Shown one piece after another: positions 19,322 through 30,513 of a stretch of DNA of 64,000 nt (position 1 is the first letter of the stretch; every line of letters starts with the position of its first letter). This DNA comes from an uncultured Sphingomonadaceae bacterium. Its GTDB lineage: Bacteria > Pseudomonadota > Alphaproteobacteria > Sphingomonadales > Sphingomonadaceae. The DNA lies in NCBI GenBank assembly GCA_946479505.1, contig CAMLGC010000003.1, forward strand, positions 1-64,000, written 5' to 3'. The notes beneath the pieces are model-generated. The model was not told where the DNA came from and made no database searches. It saw only the letters and a program-made list of their open reading frames with translations. The translations under genes were made by a program, and so were the position numbers.

Positions 19322-20368
19322 ATGACCGAATTTTTCGTCTCCCACGGCATGGAATACGGCTGGGCGTGGTTCCTCGCCACGATGATCGGCATCCTCGTCA
19401 TCGCGCTGCCGCTGATGCTGGCGGTGGCGATGATCATCTATGCCGATCGCAAGATCTGGGCGGCGATGGCGCTGCGGCGCGGGCCCAACGTCGTCGGCCC
19501 GCTCGGGCTGCTCCAGAGCTTCGCCGATGGCTTGAAGGTGTTCCTCCAGGAGACGATCGTCCCGACTGCGGCGAACAAGGGGCTGTTCATCCTCGCGCCG
19601 ATCATCACCTTCACGGTCGCGCTGATCGTGTGGGCGGTGATCCCGTTCCAGGCGGGCGTGGTGCTTTCGGACATCAATGTCGGGCTGCTCTACGTGCTCG
19701 CGGCGTCGTCGCTCGGCGTGTACGGGATCATCATCGCGGGCTGGGCGTCGAACTCCAAATATCCGTTCTTCTCGGCGCTGCGCGCGGCGGCGCAGATGGT
19801 GAGCTACGAAGTCTCGATCGGGTTCATCCTGATCTCGATCGTGATGTGGGCGGGGACGTTCAACCTGACCGGGATCGTCGAGGCGCAGCAAGGCCTGTAC
19901 GGTTTCATCAACGGCTTCGCGTTCAATCCCTTGCTCTTCCCGATGGCGGTGATGTTCTTCATCTCGTCGCTCGCCGAAACGCAGCGCACGCCGTTCGATC
20001 TCACCGAGGCCGAGTCCGAGCTCGTCGCGGGATATCAGACCGAATATTCGTCGATGGCGTTCGCGCTCTACTGGCTCGGCGAATATGCCAACGTGCTGCT
20101 GATGTGCGCGCTCAACGCCATCCTGTTCTGGGGCGGGTATCTGCCGCCGTTCGATTGGGCGCCGCTCTACGTCGTGCCGGGGATCATCTGGCTGTTCGCC
20201 AAGATCCTGTTCTTCTTCTTCGTCTTCTCGTGGGTGAAGGCGACGGTGCCGAGGTATCGCTATGACCAGCTCATGCGGCTTGGCTGGAAGGTGTTCCTGC
20301 CGCTGTCGCTGTTCTGGATTTTCCTGGTTTCGGGGGTTCTGATGCTCCTTCGCACGGGAGTTCTGTGA
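19322..20368 (+). CDS. nuoH: NADH-quinone oxidoreductase subunit H
   Basis: Membrane subunit that links quinone reduction to proton pumping, 348 residues with about eight helices. Conserved stretches include [38 protein letters not shown] and [16 protein letters not shown]. It overlaps nuoI by one base (TGATG). Confidence 0.97.
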   Translation: MTEFFVSHGMEYGWAWFLATMIGILVIALPLMLAVAMIIYADRKIWAAMALRRGPNVVGPLGLLQSFADGLKVFLQETIVPTAANKGLFILAPIITFTVALIVWAVIPFQAGVVLSDINVGLLYVLAASSLGVYGIIIAGWASNSKYPFFSALRAAAQMVSYEVSIGFILISIVMWAGTFNLTGIVEAQQGLYGFINGFAFNPLLFPMAVMFFISSLAETQRTPFDLTEAESELVAGYQTEYSSMAFALYWLGEYANVLLMCALNAILFWGGYLPPFDWAPLYVVPGIIWLFAKILFFFFVFSWVKATVPRYRYDQLMRLGWKVFLPLSLFWIFLVSGVLMLLRTGVL

Positions 20369-20853
20369 TGAGCATCGCTCAAACCATCAAGGCCTTCACC
20401 TTGTGGGAGTTCATCGGCGCGCATTGGCTGACGCTGAAATATTTCTTCAAGCCCAAGGCGACGATCAACTATCCGTACGAGAAGAACCCGATCTCGCCGC
20501 GGTTTCGGGGCGAGCATGCGCTGCGCCGCTATCCCAACGGCGAGGAACGATGCATCGCATGCAAGCTGTGCGAGGCGATCTGCCCCGCGCTCGCGATCAC
20601 GATCGAGGCCGAGCCGCGCGACGACGGCAGCAGGCGGACGACGCGCTACGACATCGACATGACCAAGTGCATCTATTGCGGACTGTGCCAGGAGGCGTGC
20701 CCGGTCGATGCGATCGTCGAGGGGCCGAACTTCGAATTCTCGACCGAAACGCGCGAGGAGCTGATTTACGACAAGGCGAAGCTGCTCGACAACGGCGACC
20801 GCTGGGAACGCGCGATCGCCGCCAACCTTGCCGCCGATGCGCCGTATCGGTAA
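20368..20853 (+). CDS. nuoI: NADH-quinone oxidoreductase subunit I
   Basis: Ferredoxin-like subunit carrying clusters N6a and N6b. Two 4Fe-4S motifs are present, [12 protein letters not shown] and [12 protein letters not shown]. From ATG at 20368 it has 161 residues; GTG at 20365 is an alternative start. Confidence 0.97.
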   Translation: MSIAQTIKAFTLWEFIGAHWLTLKYFFKPKATINYPYEKNPISPRFRGEHALRRYPNGEERCIACKLCEAICPALAITIEAEPRDDGSRRTTRYDIDMTKCIYCGLCQEACPVDAIVEGPNFEFSTETREELIYDKAKLLDNGDRWERAIAANLAADAPYR

Positions 20854-20880
20854 TGCGCGGCCATTCAGATTCTGACTGTT

Positions 20881-20942
20881 CTCCCGCGAAGGCGGGAGTC
20901 CAGGCTTCTTTCCTTTGGGCTGGGCCTCCCTTCGCGGGGGCG
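20881..20942. repeat. Dispersed palindromic repeat, locus 4 (nuoI-nuoJ gap)
   Basis: CTCCCGCGAAGGCGGGAG at 20881-20898 is the same element as at locus 1. It is followed by a degenerate inverted copy around 20920-20942 (CTCCCTTCGCGGGGG). It sits just before the nuoJ start. Confidence 0.75.
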
Positions 20943-20965
20943 CGGATGACAAAACGGGGTCGAGC

Positions 20966-21577
20966 TTGATCCAGGCAATCGCCTTCTACCTGTTCGCGAT
21001 CATGGTCATCGCGTCCGCCGGGATGACCATCTCGTCGCGCAACCCGGTGCATTCGGTGCTGTGGCTGATCCTCGCTTTCTTCAACGGCGCGGGGCTGATG
21101 GTGCTCGCGGGCGCCGAGTTCATCGCGATGCTGCTGGTGATCGTGTACGTGGGCGCGGTCGCGGTGCTGTTCCTGTTCGTGGTGATGATGCTCGACATCG
21201 ATTTCGCCGAGCTGCGTGCGGGGTTCGTCAAATATCTGCCGCTGGGGCTCGCGCTCGCGGTCGCGCTGGTCGCCGAGATCATCATCGGTGCAGGCGCGTG
21301 GAAGGCGGGCGGGATCGACATGGCGCGCCGCGCCGCGCCGATCGCCGCCGACGTGCCCAACATCCGCGCGATCGGCGACCTGCTCTACACGCGCTACCTG
21401 TTCGTGTTCGAGGGCGCGGGGCTGGTTCTGCTGGTCGCGATGATCGGCGCGATCGTGCTCACCCACCGCCAGCGCGCCGGCTCGCGCGCGCAGAACGTCT
21501 CGCGCCAGAATGCGCGCCGCCCGCACGAGGCGACGCGCAACATGCAACCGCCTGTCGGGCAAGGGGTGGAGCTGTGA
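20966..21577 (+). CDS. nuoJ: NADH-quinone oxidoreductase subunit J
   Basis: Five-helix membrane subunit near the quinone-proton coupling region. The start is taken as TTG at 20966 ([18 protein letters not shown], 203 residues); the in-frame ATG at 20915 lies inside the palindromic repeat and encodes non-conserved residues. Conserved features are [20 protein letters not shown] and the [20 protein letters not shown] helix. It overlaps nuoK by 4 nt. Confidence 0.93.
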   Translation: MIQAIAFYLFAIMVIASAGMTISSRNPVHSVLWLILAFFNGAGLMVLAGAEFIAMLLVIVYVGAVAVLFLFVVMMLDIDFAELRAGFVKYLPLGLALAVALVAEIIIGAGAWKAGGIDMARRAAPIAADVPNIRAIGDLLYTRYLFVFEGAGLVLLVAMIGAIVLTHRQRAGSRAQNVSRQNARRPHEATRNMQPPVGQGVEL

Positions 21578-21879
21578 TCGGGCTTACGCACTACATCGTC
21601 GTCGCGGCGATCCTGTTCACGATGGGGGTGCTCGGCATCTTTCTCAACCGCAAGAACATCATCGTCATTCTGATGGCGATCGAGCTGATCCTGCTCGCGG
21701 TGAACCTCAATCTCGTCGCCTTCTCGGCGGCGCTGCACGATCTGGTGGGGCAGGTGTTCGCGATGTTCGTGTTGACGGTTGCGGCCGGCGAGGCGGCGAT
21801 CGGGCTCGCGATCCTGGTGATCTATTTCCGTGGCCGCGGCACGATCGCGGTCGATGACGTCAACCGGATGAAGGGGTGA
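21574..21879 (+). CDS. nuoK: NADH-quinone oxidoreductase subunit K
   Basis: Small membrane subunit (101 residues, three helices) with the conserved proton-path glutamates in [17 protein letters not shown] and [13 protein letters not shown]. It starts at GTG 21574, overlapping the nuoJ stop as GTGA. Confidence 0.96.
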   Translation: MIGLTHYIVVAAILFTMGVLGIFLNRKNIIVILMAIELILLAVNLNLVAFSAALHDLVGQVFAMFVLTVAAGEAAIGLAILVIYFRGRGTIAVDDVNRMKG

Positions 21880-21902
21880 TGTCCTTGAACGCTTCGCGTA
21901 GT

Positions 21903-21922
21903 CCCTCCCGCAAGCGGGAGGG
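21903..21922 (+). promoter_or_regulatory. Hairpin covering the nuoL ribosome-binding site
   Basis: CCCTCCCGC and GCGGGAGGG form a perfect 9-bp stem with a 2-base loop. The right arm contains GGGAGGG, the only Shine-Dalgarno-like sequence before the nuoL GTG at 21929 (6-nt spacing), so folding would hide it. It resembles the other short palindromes in the window. Confidence 0.6.
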
Positions 21923-21928
21923 TGGTCG

Positions 21929-24007
21929 GTGACATCCATATTGTTCATTGTTTTCCTGCCGCTTTTGGCAGCGGTTATCGCCGGGCTCGGCAATCGCGCG
22001 ATCGGGAATGTCGCGGCGAAGGCCGTGACGACGGGCGCGTTGTTCATTGCGTGCGCGCTGTCGTGGCCGATTTTCATCTCGTACCTGTCGGGCACCGCCG
22101 CGCCGAGCGTCGCGCCGGTGTTCGACTGGATCAATTCGGGCAGCATGCATGTCGCCTGGGCGCTGCGCGTCGATGCGCTGACCGCAGTGATGCTGGTGGT
22201 CGTCACCAGCGTTTCGGCGCTCGTCCACCTTTATAGCTGGGGCTATATGGCGGAGGACCCGGACCAGCCGCGCTTCTTCGCCTATCTGTCGCTCTTCACC
22301 TTTGCGATGCTGATGCTCGTGACCGCCAACAACATCGTCCAGATGTTCTTCGGCTGGGAGGGCGTGGGCCTCGCGAGCTACCTGCTCATCGGTTTCTGGT
22401 TCAAGAAGCCGAGCGCCAATGCCGCGGCGATCAAGGCGTTCGTCGTCAATCGCGTCGGCGATCTGGGCTTCATGCTCGGCATCTTCGGCACCTTCCTGGT
22501 GTTCGGCACGATCTCGATCCCCGAGATCCTCGCCGCGGCGCCGGGCATGGCCGGATCGACGATCGGCTTCCTGTGGTTCCGCGCCGACACGATGACGGTG
22601 CTGTGCCTGCTGCTGTTCGTCGGCGCGATGGGCAAATCGGCGCAGTTGGGCTTGCACACCTGGTTGCCCGACGCGATGGAAGGCCCGACGCCCGTTTCCG
22701 CGCTGATCCATGCGGCGACGATGGTGACGGCGGGCGTGTTCATGGTGTGCCGCCTGTCGCCGATGTTCGAGACCAGCCCGACGGCAATGGGCTTCGTCAC
22801 CTTCATCGGCGCCGCGACCTGCTTGTTCGCGGCGACGATCGGCTGCGTGCAGACCGACATCAAGCGCGTGATCGCCTATTCGACCTGCTCGCAGCTCGGC
22901 TACATGTTCTTCGCTGCCGGCGTGGGCGCGTTCGGCGGGGCGATGTTCCACCTCTTCACGCACGCCTTTTTCAAGGCGTTGCTGTTCCTGTGCGCCGGCA
23001 GCGTGATCGTGGCGATGCACCACGAGCAGGACATGCGCTATTACGGGGCGCTTCGTAAGCACATTCCCATCACCTTCTGGGCGATGGTCGCGGGCACGCT
23101 CGCGATCACCGGCGTGGGTATTCCGGGGCTGTGGGGACTACCGCAGATCGGCTTTGCGGGTTTCCATTCGAAGGACGCGATCCTCGAGGCGAGCTTCGCG
23201 TCTGGATATGGCGGGCAGATCGCATGGTGGGTCGGCACCTTCGCGGCGCTGCTGACGAGCTTCTATTCATGGCGGCTGATCTTCCTTACCTTCTTCGGTG
23301 AGCCGCGCTGGGCGGCGTCCGAGCACATTCAACATGCGCTCCACGATGCGCACGGTCACGGTCACGACGACCCGGCGGGCGAGGATGCGGGCCACACGCC
23401 GGACCCGCACGCCCCCGGGGCCAAGGAGCTTCCCAAGGGCACGGGCGGATACCATCCGCACGAAAGCCCGCTCTCGATCCTGATCCCGCTGATCCTGCTG
23501 TCGATCGGTGCCGTGGCGGCCGGTTACGTCTTCCAGGAATATTTCATCGCGCCGGATGCGGGCGAGACTTTCTGGAAGGGCGCGATCTTCCATTCCGAGC
23601 ATCTGATGCACGCGATGCACGAGGTGCCCGTGCTCGTGAAGCTCGGTCCGACGATCGCGATGCTGATCGGCCTGTGGATCGCGTGGCTCGCCTACATGCG
23701 CTCGACCGACATTCCGGCGCGCGCGGCCGAAGCGTTCGAGCCGGTGTACCGCTTCCTTCTCAACAAGTGGTATGTCGACGAGCTGTACGATTTCCTCTTC
23801 GTCCGCCCTGCCTTCGCGATCGGCCGTTTCTTCTGGAAGCGCGGCGACGAGGGCACGATCGACCGGTTCGGGCCGAACGGGCTCGCGGCTGTGATCGCGG
23901 GCGGAAGCCGCGTCGCGGGCCGGCTCCAGAGCGGTTATGTCTATACCTATGCGTTCGTCATGCTGATCGGGCTCACCGCCGCGGTCACCTGGGCGATCGC
24001 GGGCTGA
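21929..24007 (+). CDS. nuoL: NADH-quinone oxidoreductase subunit L
   Basis: Distal antiporter-like proton-pumping subunit, 692 residues, starting at GTG 21929. Conserved parts include [19 protein letters not shown], the [20 protein letters not shown] helix and [20 protein letters not shown]. Residues ~465-512 form a hydrophilic loop unusually rich in His and Asp ([26 protein letters not shown]). The C-terminal lateral-helix region is present. Confidence 0.96.
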   Translation: MTSILFIVFLPLLAAVIAGLGNRAIGNVAAKAVTTGALFIACALSWPIFISYLSGTAAPSVAPVFDWINSGSMHVAWALRVDALTAVMLVVVTSVSALVHLYSWGYMAEDPDQPRFFAYLSLFTFAMLMLVTANNIVQMFFGWEGVGLASYLLIGFWFKKPSANAAAIKAFVVNRVGDLGFMLGIFGTFLVFGTISIPEILAAAPGMAGSTIGFLWFRADTMTVLCLLLFVGAMGKSAQLGLHTWLPDAMEGPTPVSALIHAATMVTAGVFMVCRLSPMFETSPTAMGFVTFIGAATCLFAATIGCVQTDIKRVIAYSTCSQLGYMFFAAGVGAFGGAMFHLFTHAFFKALLFLCAGSVIVAMHHEQDMRYYGALRKHIPITFWAMVAGTLAITGVGIPGLWGLPQIGFAGFHSKDAILEASFASGYGGQIAWWVGTFAALLTSFYSWRLIFLTFFGEPRWAASEHIQHALHDAHGHGHDDPAGEDAGHTPDPHAPGAKELPKGTGGYHPHESPLSILIPLILLSIGAVAAGYVFQEYFIAPDAGETFWKGAIFHSEHLMHAMHEVPVLVKLGPTIAMLIGLWIAWLAYMRSTDIPARAAEAFEPVYRFLLNKWYVDELYDFLFVRPAFAIGRFFWKRGDEGTIDRFGPNGLAAVIAGGSRVAGRLQSGYVYTYAFVMLIGLTAAVTWAIAG

Positions 24008-24016
24008 GCGGGGGCC

Positions 24017-25558
24017 ATGCAAGGAATTCCGATTCTCTCGATCATGCTGGCGATCCCTGCGGTCGCCGCAGTGATCTGCCTGTTCCTCGACGCGAAGGGC
24101 GCACGCTGGCTCGCGCTTGCAGCAACGCTGGTCGATCTAGCGCTCGGCATCGTGCTTTGGGCCAATTTCGATATCGGCGGGGCGCGCTGGCAGTTCGTCG
24201 AGAACGTGCCGTTGTTCGGCAATTTCGGCTGGGCGTTGGGAATCGACGGCTTTGCGCTGATGCTCATCATGCTCAGCGTATTCCTGATGCCGATCTGCGT
24301 CGGCGCGAGCTGGCGCGCGATCACCGAGCGCGTTCCGGAATATATGGCGACGTTCCTCGTCACCGAGCTGCTGATGATCGGCACCTTCGCCGCGCAGGAT
24401 CTGTTCCTGTTCTACATCTTCTTCGAAGGCGGCCTGATCCCGATGTTCCTCATCATCGGCATCTGGGGCGGCGCGAACCGTATCTACGCCTCGTACAAAT
24501 TCTTCCTCTACACGCTGCTCGGCTCGGTGCTGATGCTGGTCGCGATGCTGTGGATGGCGAACGAGGCGGGCACGACATACATCCCGACGTTGCTCAGCCA
24601 TGACTTCCCCGTCCAGGCGCAGACGTGGTTGTGGCTCGCCTTCTTCGCGTCGTTCGCGGTCAAGATGCCGATGTGGCCGGTCCACACCTGGCTTCCCGAC
24701 GCGCACGTCCAGGCGCCCACGGCGGGCTCGGTGATCCTGGCGGGCGTGCTGCTCAAGCTCGGCGGATATGGCTTCCTGCGCTTCTCGCTGCCGATGTTCC
24801 CGCAGGCTTCGGCCGATCTCACCTGGCTGATCTTCGGCCTTTCGGCGGTCGCGGTGATCTACACCAGCCTCGTCGCCCTGGTGCAGCAGGACATGAAGAA
24901 GCTGATCGCCTATTCGAGCGTAGCGCACATGGCGATCGTCACGATCGGCCTGTTCGCGTTCAACCAGCAGGGCATCGAAGGCGCGGTGATCGTGATGCTC
25001 TCCCACGGCCTCGTCTCGGGCGCGCTGTTTCTGTGCGTCGGCGTGATCTACGATCGGCTGCACACCCGCGAGATCAGTCGATATGGTGGTCTGGCGATCA
25101 ACATGCCGGTTTATGCCACGCTGTTCCTGCTGTTCACCATGGCCTCGATCGGCCTGCCGGGGACGAGCGGCTTCGTCGGCGAATTCCTGAGCCTTGCCGG
25201 CACCTATCAGCTTTCGACCTGGATCGCGCTCCTCTGCACGACCGGCATCATTCTCGGCGCTGCCTATATGCTCTATCTCTATCGTCGCGTGGTGTTCGGC
25301 CAGATCGTCCATGACGACGTCCGCACGATGCCCGATTTGTCGATGCGCGAATTGTGGCTGCTCGCCCCGATCGCCGCGGTGGTGCTGTGGATGGGCGTCT
25401 ATCCGGAAAGCTTCCTCGCGCCGATCCGCGACGACGCCGCGATCCTCGTCGCCCGCGTCGCGCCCGCCGCGCCGCCCAGCGATTCGCAGCCGAGCGTTTC
25501 GCAGGCGACTGGGGACCACGCGCCCGCACCCACTGCGCATGGGGAGGCGCACCGATGA
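24017..25558 (+). CDS. nuoM: NADH-quinone oxidoreductase subunit M
   Basis: Second antiporter-like proton-pumping subunit, 513 residues. Seen are [21 protein letters not shown] with the conserved Glu, [20 protein letters not shown], and [16 protein letters not shown]. The C-terminus ends in an Ala/Pro/His-containing tail. It overlaps nuoN by 4 nt. Confidence 0.97.
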   Translation: MQGIPILSIMLAIPAVAAVICLFLDAKGARWLALAATLVDLALGIVLWANFDIGGARWQFVENVPLFGNFGWALGIDGFALMLIMLSVFLMPICVGASWRAITERVPEYMATFLVTELLMIGTFAAQDLFLFYIFFEGGLIPMFLIIGIWGGANRIYASYKFFLYTLLGSVLMLVAMLWMANEAGTTYIPTLLSHDFPVQAQTWLWLAFFASFAVKMPMWPVHTWLPDAHVQAPTAGSVILAGVLLKLGGYGFLRFSLPMFPQASADLTWLIFGLSAVAVIYTSLVALVQQDMKKLIAYSSVAHMAIVTIGLFAFNQQGIEGAVIVMLSHGLVSGALFLCVGVIYDRLHTREISRYGGLAINMPVYATLFLLFTMASIGLPGTSGFVGEFLSLAGTYQLSTWIALLCTTGIILGAAYMLYLYRRVVFGQIVHDDVRTMPDLSMRELWLLAPIAAVVLWMGVYPESFLAPIRDDAAILVARVAPAAPPSDSQPSVSQATGDHAPAPTAHGEAHR

Positions 25559-27000
25559 GCTACGCCACCATGCTCACGATCGCGCTGCCCGAGGTGGTGC
25601 TTTCGATCGGCGCGCTCGTGCTGATGCTCGTCGCCGCCTGGGGCGGGCAGGGGGCCACGCGGGCAATCTCGTGGGTGTCCGTGCTGGTGCTTGCGGGCGC
25701 CGGGATCGCGCTGCTCGGGCCCGCCTCGAGCGGCGTTGACGCCTTTTACGGGCTCTACCGCGCGGATGCGTTCGCGACCTATGCCAAGGTGCTGATCTAT
25801 GCCGCCGCGGCAGTTGCGATCGTGATGGCGCCCGACTTCTTCGCACGCACCTCGGGCGATGATCTCAGGCCCGAATATCCGGTGCTGATTCTGCTTTCGG
25901 CGGTCGGCATGGGGATGATGGTCTCGGCCGCCGACCTGCTGAGCCTCTATGTCGGGCTCGAGCTCCAAAGCCTTGCGGCCTATGTGCTCGCGAGCTTCAT
26001 GCGCCGCGATACGCGCTCGGCCGAGGCGGGGCTCAAATATTTCGTGCTCGGCGCGCTGGCGAGCGGCATTCTGCTCTACGGTATCTCGCTGGTGTACGGC
26101 TTCTCGGGCACGACCGCGTTCGGCGGTGTGGCGAGCGCCTATGCCGGCACCCGCTCGATGGGGCTGATGTTCGGGCTCGTCTTCGTGCTCGCGGGGCTCG
26201 CCTTCAAGATTTCGGCGGTGCCGTTCCACATGTGGACGCCCGATGTCTATGAAGGCGCGCCGACGCCGGTAACCGCCTTCTTTGCGAGCGCGCCCAAGGT
26301 CGCCGCGGTGGCGCTGGCGGTGCGCGTCGCGATCGAGGCGATGGGGCCGGCGACCTTCGAGTGGCGCCAGATCGTGATCTTCGCGAGCCTCGCGTCGATC
26401 TTCCTCGGCGCGGTCGCGGCGATCGGACAGACCAACATCAAGCGGCTGCTCGCCTATTCGTCGATCAACAACGTCGGTTTCGCGCTGGTCGGCCTCGCGG
26501 CGGGCACGCCCGATGGCGTGTCGTCGGTGCTGATCTACATGACGATCTACATCGTGATGACGCTCGGCAGCTTCCTCGTCGTGCTGCGCATGCGCGACGA
26601 GGAGGGGCGGCAGATCGAGACGATCGCGAGCCTGTCGGGCATGTCGAGCACGCGCCCGGGGCTCGCGCTCGCGCTGATGATCTTCATGTTCAGCCTTGCC
26701 GGCATCCCGCCGCTGCTCGGCTTCTACGCCAAGCTGGCGGTGTTCAACGCGGCGGTCGCGGCAGGGCTATTCCCGCTCGCCGTAGCGGCGGTGGTCGGCT
26801 CGGTGATCGGCGCCTATTATTACCTGCGCATCATCAAGACGATGTATTTCGATGCGCCGGCACCCGCCTTCGCGGCGTCCGATAACGTCGTCGAGAACGG
26901 GCTGATCGCGGTGAGCGCGATCGCGGTGTCGCCGGTCGCCTATCTCGCGATTCCCGCGCTGACCGGCTGGTCGATGACGGCGGCGCAGGCGCTGTTCTGA
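25555..27000 (+). CDS. nuoN: NADH-quinone oxidoreductase subunit N
   Basis: Third antiporter-like subunit, 481 residues from the ATG at 25555 that overlaps the nuoM stop; GGGGAGG lies upstream. Conserved elements include [37 protein letters not shown] and [18 protein letters not shown]. Its TGA (26998-27000) overlaps the probable CTG start of birA. Confidence 0.97.
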   Translation: MSYATMLTIALPEVVLSIGALVLMLVAAWGGQGATRAISWVSVLVLAGAGIALLGPASSGVDAFYGLYRADAFATYAKVLIYAAAAVAIVMAPDFFARTSGDDLRPEYPVLILLSAVGMGMMVSAADLLSLYVGLELQSLAAYVLASFMRRDTRSAEAGLKYFVLGALASGILLYGISLVYGFSGTTAFGGVASAYAGTRSMGLMFGLVFVLAGLAFKISAVPFHMWTPDVYEGAPTPVTAFFASAPKVAAVALAVRVAIEAMGPATFEWRQIVIFASLASIFLGAVAAIGQTNIKRLLAYSSINNVGFALVGLAAGTPDGVSSVLIYMTIYIVMTLGSFLVVLRMRDEEGRQIETIASLSGMSSTRPGLALALMIFMFSLAGIPPLLGFYAKLAVFNAAVAAGLFPLAVAAVVGSVIGAYYYLRIIKTMYFDAPAPAFAASDNVVENGLIAVSAIAVSPVAYLAIPALTGWSMTAAQALF

Positions 27001-27695
27001 CGATCCGCACCGTCGTCGAGACCGGCTCCACCAATGCCGATCTGATCGCGCTCGCGCGGGACGGAGCGCCCGAGGGGCTGTGGCTCCGCGCCGAGCGACA
27101 GACGGCGGGAAAGGGACGGCAGGGCCGCACGTGGCTTTCGCCGCCGGGCAATCTCACCGCGAGCACGATCGTGCGACTACGCCCGAGCGATCCGCCGGCG
27201 GCAACGCTGGCGCTGGTCGCCGCGGTGGCACTGGAGGAGGCGGTGCGGCTTTTCGTCGACGGACCGTTGCTCAAATGGCCCAACGATCTGCTGCTTGATG
27301 GCGCCAAGCTCGCGGGCATCCTGCTCGAGCGCTCCGAGGATGCGGTGGTGATCGGCGTGGGCATCAACCTCGCCCATCATCCCGACGACACCGATCGGCC
27401 CGCCACCAGCCTCGCCGCGCATGGCGTCGCACCCGATCCGGCGATGTTTCTCGAAACGCTCGCCGACATCTTCGCCCGCTGGCTCGCTCGCTGGCGCGGC
27501 GAAGGCCTTGCACCCGTCCGCGACCGTTGGAGCGACCGCGCGCATCCACCCGGCACCGCGCTCGCCGTTCGGCTGCCCGACGGCACCTCGCTCGACGGGC
27601 TGTTCGAGCGGCTCGATGCCGACGGTGCGCTCATCCTGCGCTTGGCGGACGGGGTCCGGCGTGTCATTCACGCAGGCGACGTCTTCCTGATCTGA
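26997..27695 (+). CDS. birA: Biotin-[acetyl-CoA-carboxylase] ligase, apparent CTG start
   Basis: Attaches biotin to the carrier domain of acetyl-CoA carboxylase; no DNA-binding domain is present, so it is ligase only. The frame is homologous from about base 27003: [32 protein letters not shown], then [19 protein letters not shown] and the C-terminal SH3-like domain. Between the upstream in-frame stop at 26883 and base 27168 there is no ATG, GTG or TTG in this frame. GTG at 27171 would delete the biotin-binding core. The likely start is CTG at 26997, overlapping the nuoN stop as CTGA (232 residues). Confidence 0.85.
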   Translation: MTIRTVVETGSTNADLIALARDGAPEGLWLRAERQTAGKGRQGRTWLSPPGNLTASTIVRLRPSDPPAATLALVAAVALEEAVRLFVDGPLLKWPNDLLLDGAKLAGILLERSEDAVVIGVGINLAHHPDDTDRPATSLAAHGVAPDPAMFLETLADIFARWLARWRGEGLAPVRDRWSDRAHPPGTALAVRLPDGTSLDGLFERLDADGALILRLADGVRRVIHAGDVFLI

Positions 27696-27705
27696 GGGTC
27701 CGCCC

Positions 27706-28485
27706 ATGCTGCTCGCGATCGACGCCGGCAACACCAACATCGTCTTCGCGCTGGTCGAGCGACGCCAGGTCGTCGCGCGGTGGCGGATCGCGACCGACCC
27801 GCGGCGCACGGCCGACGAATATGCGGTGTGGCTGAGCCAGCTCCTCCAGCTCGAAGGCCATGCGCGCAGCGCGGTGACGGGCGTGCTCATCAGCACGGTG
27901 GTGCCGCGCGCGCTCCACAATCTCGAGGTGCTCGCGCGTAAATATTTCGGCGCCGAGCCGCTCGTTGCAGGGCGACCGCCGCTCGAATGGGGGATCGCGC
28001 TCGATGTCGAGGAGCCGGATTCGGTGGGTGCCGACCGCGCGCTCAACGTCATCGCGGCGCATGCGCTGCACGAAGGCGACCTCATCATCATCGATTTCGG
28101 CACCGCGACGACCTTCGACCTGGTCGACTATTCGGGCGCCTACAAGGGCGGCATCATCGCGCCGGGCATCAACCTGTCGCTCGATGCGCTGGTGACGGCG
28201 GCGGCCAAGCTGCCGCGCATCGCGATCGAGGCACCCCGGGGCAACAGCGTCGTCGGGCGCAACACCGTCGATCAGATGCATATCGGCATCTATTGGGGCT
28301 ATATCGCGATGATCGAGGGGCTGGTCGCGCGCATGAAGGCCGAGGTCGGCCGCCCGGCGACGGTGGTCGCGACCGGTGGGCTCGCGGTGCTGTTCGAGAA
28401 GCATACCGAGGTGTTCGATGCGATCGAACCCGATCTGACCATCCAGGGGCTGGCCATGATGTGGGAGCGCGCCCATATCGACTGA
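27706..28485 (+). CDS. coaX: Type III pantothenate kinase
   Basis: First step of coenzyme A synthesis, ATP-dependent phosphorylation of pantothenate by the ASKHA-fold type III enzyme. The 259 residues contain [15 protein letters not shown] (phosphate loop), [14 protein letters not shown] and [13 protein letters not shown] followed by [17 protein letters not shown]. It starts 10 nt after birA. Confidence 0.96.
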   Translation: MLLAIDAGNTNIVFALVERRQVVARWRIATDPRRTADEYAVWLSQLLQLEGHARSAVTGVLISTVVPRALHNLEVLARKYFGAEPLVAGRPPLEWGIALDVEEPDSVGADRALNVIAAHALHEGDLIIIDFGTATTFDLVDYSGAYKGGIIAPGINLSLDALVTAAAKLPRIAIEAPRGNSVVGRNTVDQMHIGIYWGYIAMIEGLVARMKAEVGRPATVVATGGLAVLFEKHTEVFDAIEPDLTIQGLAMMWERAHID

Positions 28486-28543
28486 ACCGGGCCTTCCCCC
28501 TTGCGGAGGTCTCTCCCGAATTCTTGGTGCCGCATCGGCACGA

Positions 28544-28563
28544 ATCCCGGCGTTCGTCGGGAT
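28544..28563. repeat. Short palindrome, locus 5 (coaX-rnj gap)
   Basis: ATCCCGGCGTTCGTCGGGAT at 28544-28563 is a near-perfect palindrome (one mismatched pair in the stem) with a TTC-like core, similar to the other dispersed repeats. It ends 16 nt before the RNase J start. Confidence 0.6.
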
Positions 28564-28579
28564 GATGATTGGAATGTGA

Positions 28580-30217
28580 ATGACTCCAGCTAACGAACTC
28601 CTCTTCCTCGCGCTCGGCGGCTCGGGCGAAATCGGCATGAACGTCAACTGCTACGGCTGCCGCGGCGAATGGCTGATGGTCGATTGCGGCGTGACCTTTG
28701 CCGATCCCGATTACCCCGGCATCGACGTGATCCTGCCCGATCTCGGTTTCATCGAGAACCAGCTCGAGGGGCTGCAGGGCATCGTCATCACGCATGGGCA
28801 TGAGGACCATATCGGCGCGCTTCCGTATCTCGCGCTCGATCTCGGCGTGCCGATCTATGCGACCGCGTTCGCGGCGGGGCTGATCCGCGGCAAGCTCGAG
28901 GAAGAAGGGATCGAGCGCGACGTGAAGCTCCACGTGATCGACCCCGGCGAGCGTTTCGGGTTGGGCCCGTTCGAATGCACCTTCGTTCCCGTCTCGCACT
29001 CGATCCCCGAGGGCAATGCGCTGTTGATCGAGACGCCCTTCGGCCGCGTCTTCCACACCGGCGACTGGAAGCTCGACGAAGCGCCGGTGCTCGGCACCGC
29101 CTCGACCGCCGAGGCGCTGAGTGCGATCGGCGACAAGGGCGTGCTCGCATTGGTGTGCGATTCGACCAATGTCTTCAACGCCGAGGCGTCGGGCTCCGAA
29201 AGCGAGCTGCGCGCGGGGCTGCTCGACTGCGTCGCCAGCGCGCCGGCGCGCGTCTTGGTAACGACGTTCGCGTCGAATGCGGCGCGGCTCAAGACGCTGG
29301 GCGAGGTCGCGCGCGAAACCGGGCGGACCTTGTGCGTCGCGGGCCGCTCGCTCGACCGCATTCTGCGCGTCGCGCGGCAGACCGGCTATCTGCGCGACTT
29401 CCCCCCGGTGGTCGATTTCGACACCGCGATGCGGCTGCCGCGGAGCGAGGTAATGATCGTCGCGACGGGCGGGCAGGGCGAACCGCGCGCTGCCTTGTCG
29501 CGTGTCGCCGAGGGCACACACCCGATCGAGCTCCAGGCCGGCGACCGCGTGATCTTCTCGTCCAAGCAGATCCCCGGCAACGAGGTTGCGATCGGGCGGA
29601 TCATGAACCGGCTCGCCGCGCGCGGAATCGAGATGATTACCGAACGCCAGGCGCACATCCATGTCTCGGGTCATCCGGGACGCCCCGAGCTCGCGGCGAT
29701 GTACACGTGGATCAGGCCCGAGCTGCTGCTCCCCGTCCACGGCGAGATGCGGCACCTGATGGAGCAGGCGCGCTACGGGCTGTCGTGCGGCATCCCGCGC
29801 GCGCTCGTCCAGACCGACGGCGACATCGTCCGCCTCGCGCCCGGCGATCCGGAGAAGGTGGGGCATGCTCCGGTTGGGCGGCTGGTGCTCGATGGCGATG
29901 TTATCCTGCCCGCCGACGGCGGCACGATCAACGAACGCCGCAAAATCGCAGCCAACGGCCATATCTCGGTTGCGGTAGCGATTGTGCCGGGTGGAGCGCT
30001 GATCGGCGCGCCGCAGATCCGGCTCCAGGGCGTGCCGGTGGAGGAGGAGCGGGCGGCGTTCCTCGCCGAGGCGGCCGAAGCCGCCGCCGATGCGGTTCGC
30101 GACGGCGCACGCGACCGTGAGGCACTGCGGGAGGCGGTCCGGCTGGCGGTCCGCCGCACCGCGACGCGCTGGACGGGCAAGAAGCCGATCGTCGACGTGC
30201 TTCTCATCGAGGGTTGA
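28580..30217 (+). CDS. rnj: Ribonuclease J
   Basis: Metallo-beta-lactamase/beta-CASP RNase with endo- and 5'-3' exonuclease activity in RNA processing and decay. The 545 residues contain the metal site THGHEDHIGALPYL, a histidine in VPVSHSIPEGNALLIETPFG, HTGDWKLDE, the beta-CASP stretch VMIVATGGQGEPRAALSR and HVSGHPGRPELAAMY. It lies downstream of nuo-birA-coaX on the same strand. Confidence 0.95.
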   Translation: MTPANELLFLALGGSGEIGMNVNCYGCRGEWLMVDCGVTFADPDYPGIDVILPDLGFIENQLEGLQGIVITHGHEDHIGALPYLALDLGVPIYATAFAAGLIRGKLEEEGIERDVKLHVIDPGERFGLGPFECTFVPVSHSIPEGNALLIETPFGRVFHTGDWKLDEAPVLGTASTAEALSAIGDKGVLALVCDSTNVFNAEASGSESELRAGLLDCVASAPARVLVTTFASNAARLKTLGEVARETGRTLCVAGRSLDRILRVARQTGYLRDFPPVVDFDTAMRLPRSEVMIVATGGQGEPRAALSRVAEGTHPIELQAGDRVIFSSKQIPGNEVAIGRIMNRLAARGIEMITERQAHIHVSGHPGRPELAAMYTWIRPELLLPVHGEMRHLMEQARYGLSCGIPRALVQTDGDIVRLAPGDPEKVGHAPVGRLVLDGDVILPADGGTINERRKIAANGHISVAVAIVPGGALIGAPQIRLQGVPVEEERAAFLAEAAEAAADAVRDGARDREALREAVRLAVRRTATRWTGKKPIVDVLLIEG

Positions 30218-30222
30218 ACGGG

Positions 30223-30513
30223 ATGGCGTGGACCTCGTTCGTTGCGATCTATTTCCTGCTCTGGGTTTTCTCGGTGTTCCTGGTGCTCCCCTTCGGCGTG
30301 CGCACCACCGACGAGGCCGGCGGCGAGCGCATCCCCGGGCAGGCCGACAGCGCCCCGCACGAGTTCCGCGCCGGGCGGATTGCGCTGCGCGTCACTGCGG
30401 TCGCGACAATGCTCTTCGTGTTGTTCGTGCTCAACTACGAATATGGCTGGGTAACCGCCGAAACGCTCGATTTCTTCGGCGGGACGGCGCCGGTGTACGA
30501 CAGGCCAAATTAG
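30223..30513 (+). CDS. DUF1467 family small membrane protein
   Basis: A 96-residue protein with two predicted helices (VAIYFLLWVFSVFLVLPFGV and LRVTAVATMLFVLFVLNYEYG) separated by a hydrophilic loop with ERIPGQADSAPHEF, the layout of alphaproteobacterial DUF1467 proteins. ATG at 30223 is preferred over TTG at 30214, which overlaps the rnj stop. Function is unknown. Its stop codon overlaps the stop of the convergent coiled-coil gene by 4 nt. Confidence 0.82.
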   Translation: MAWTSFVAIYFLLWVFSVFLVLPFGVRTTDEAGGERIPGQADSAPHEFRAGRIALRVTAVATMLFVLFVLNYEYGWVTAETLDFFGGTAPVYDRPN

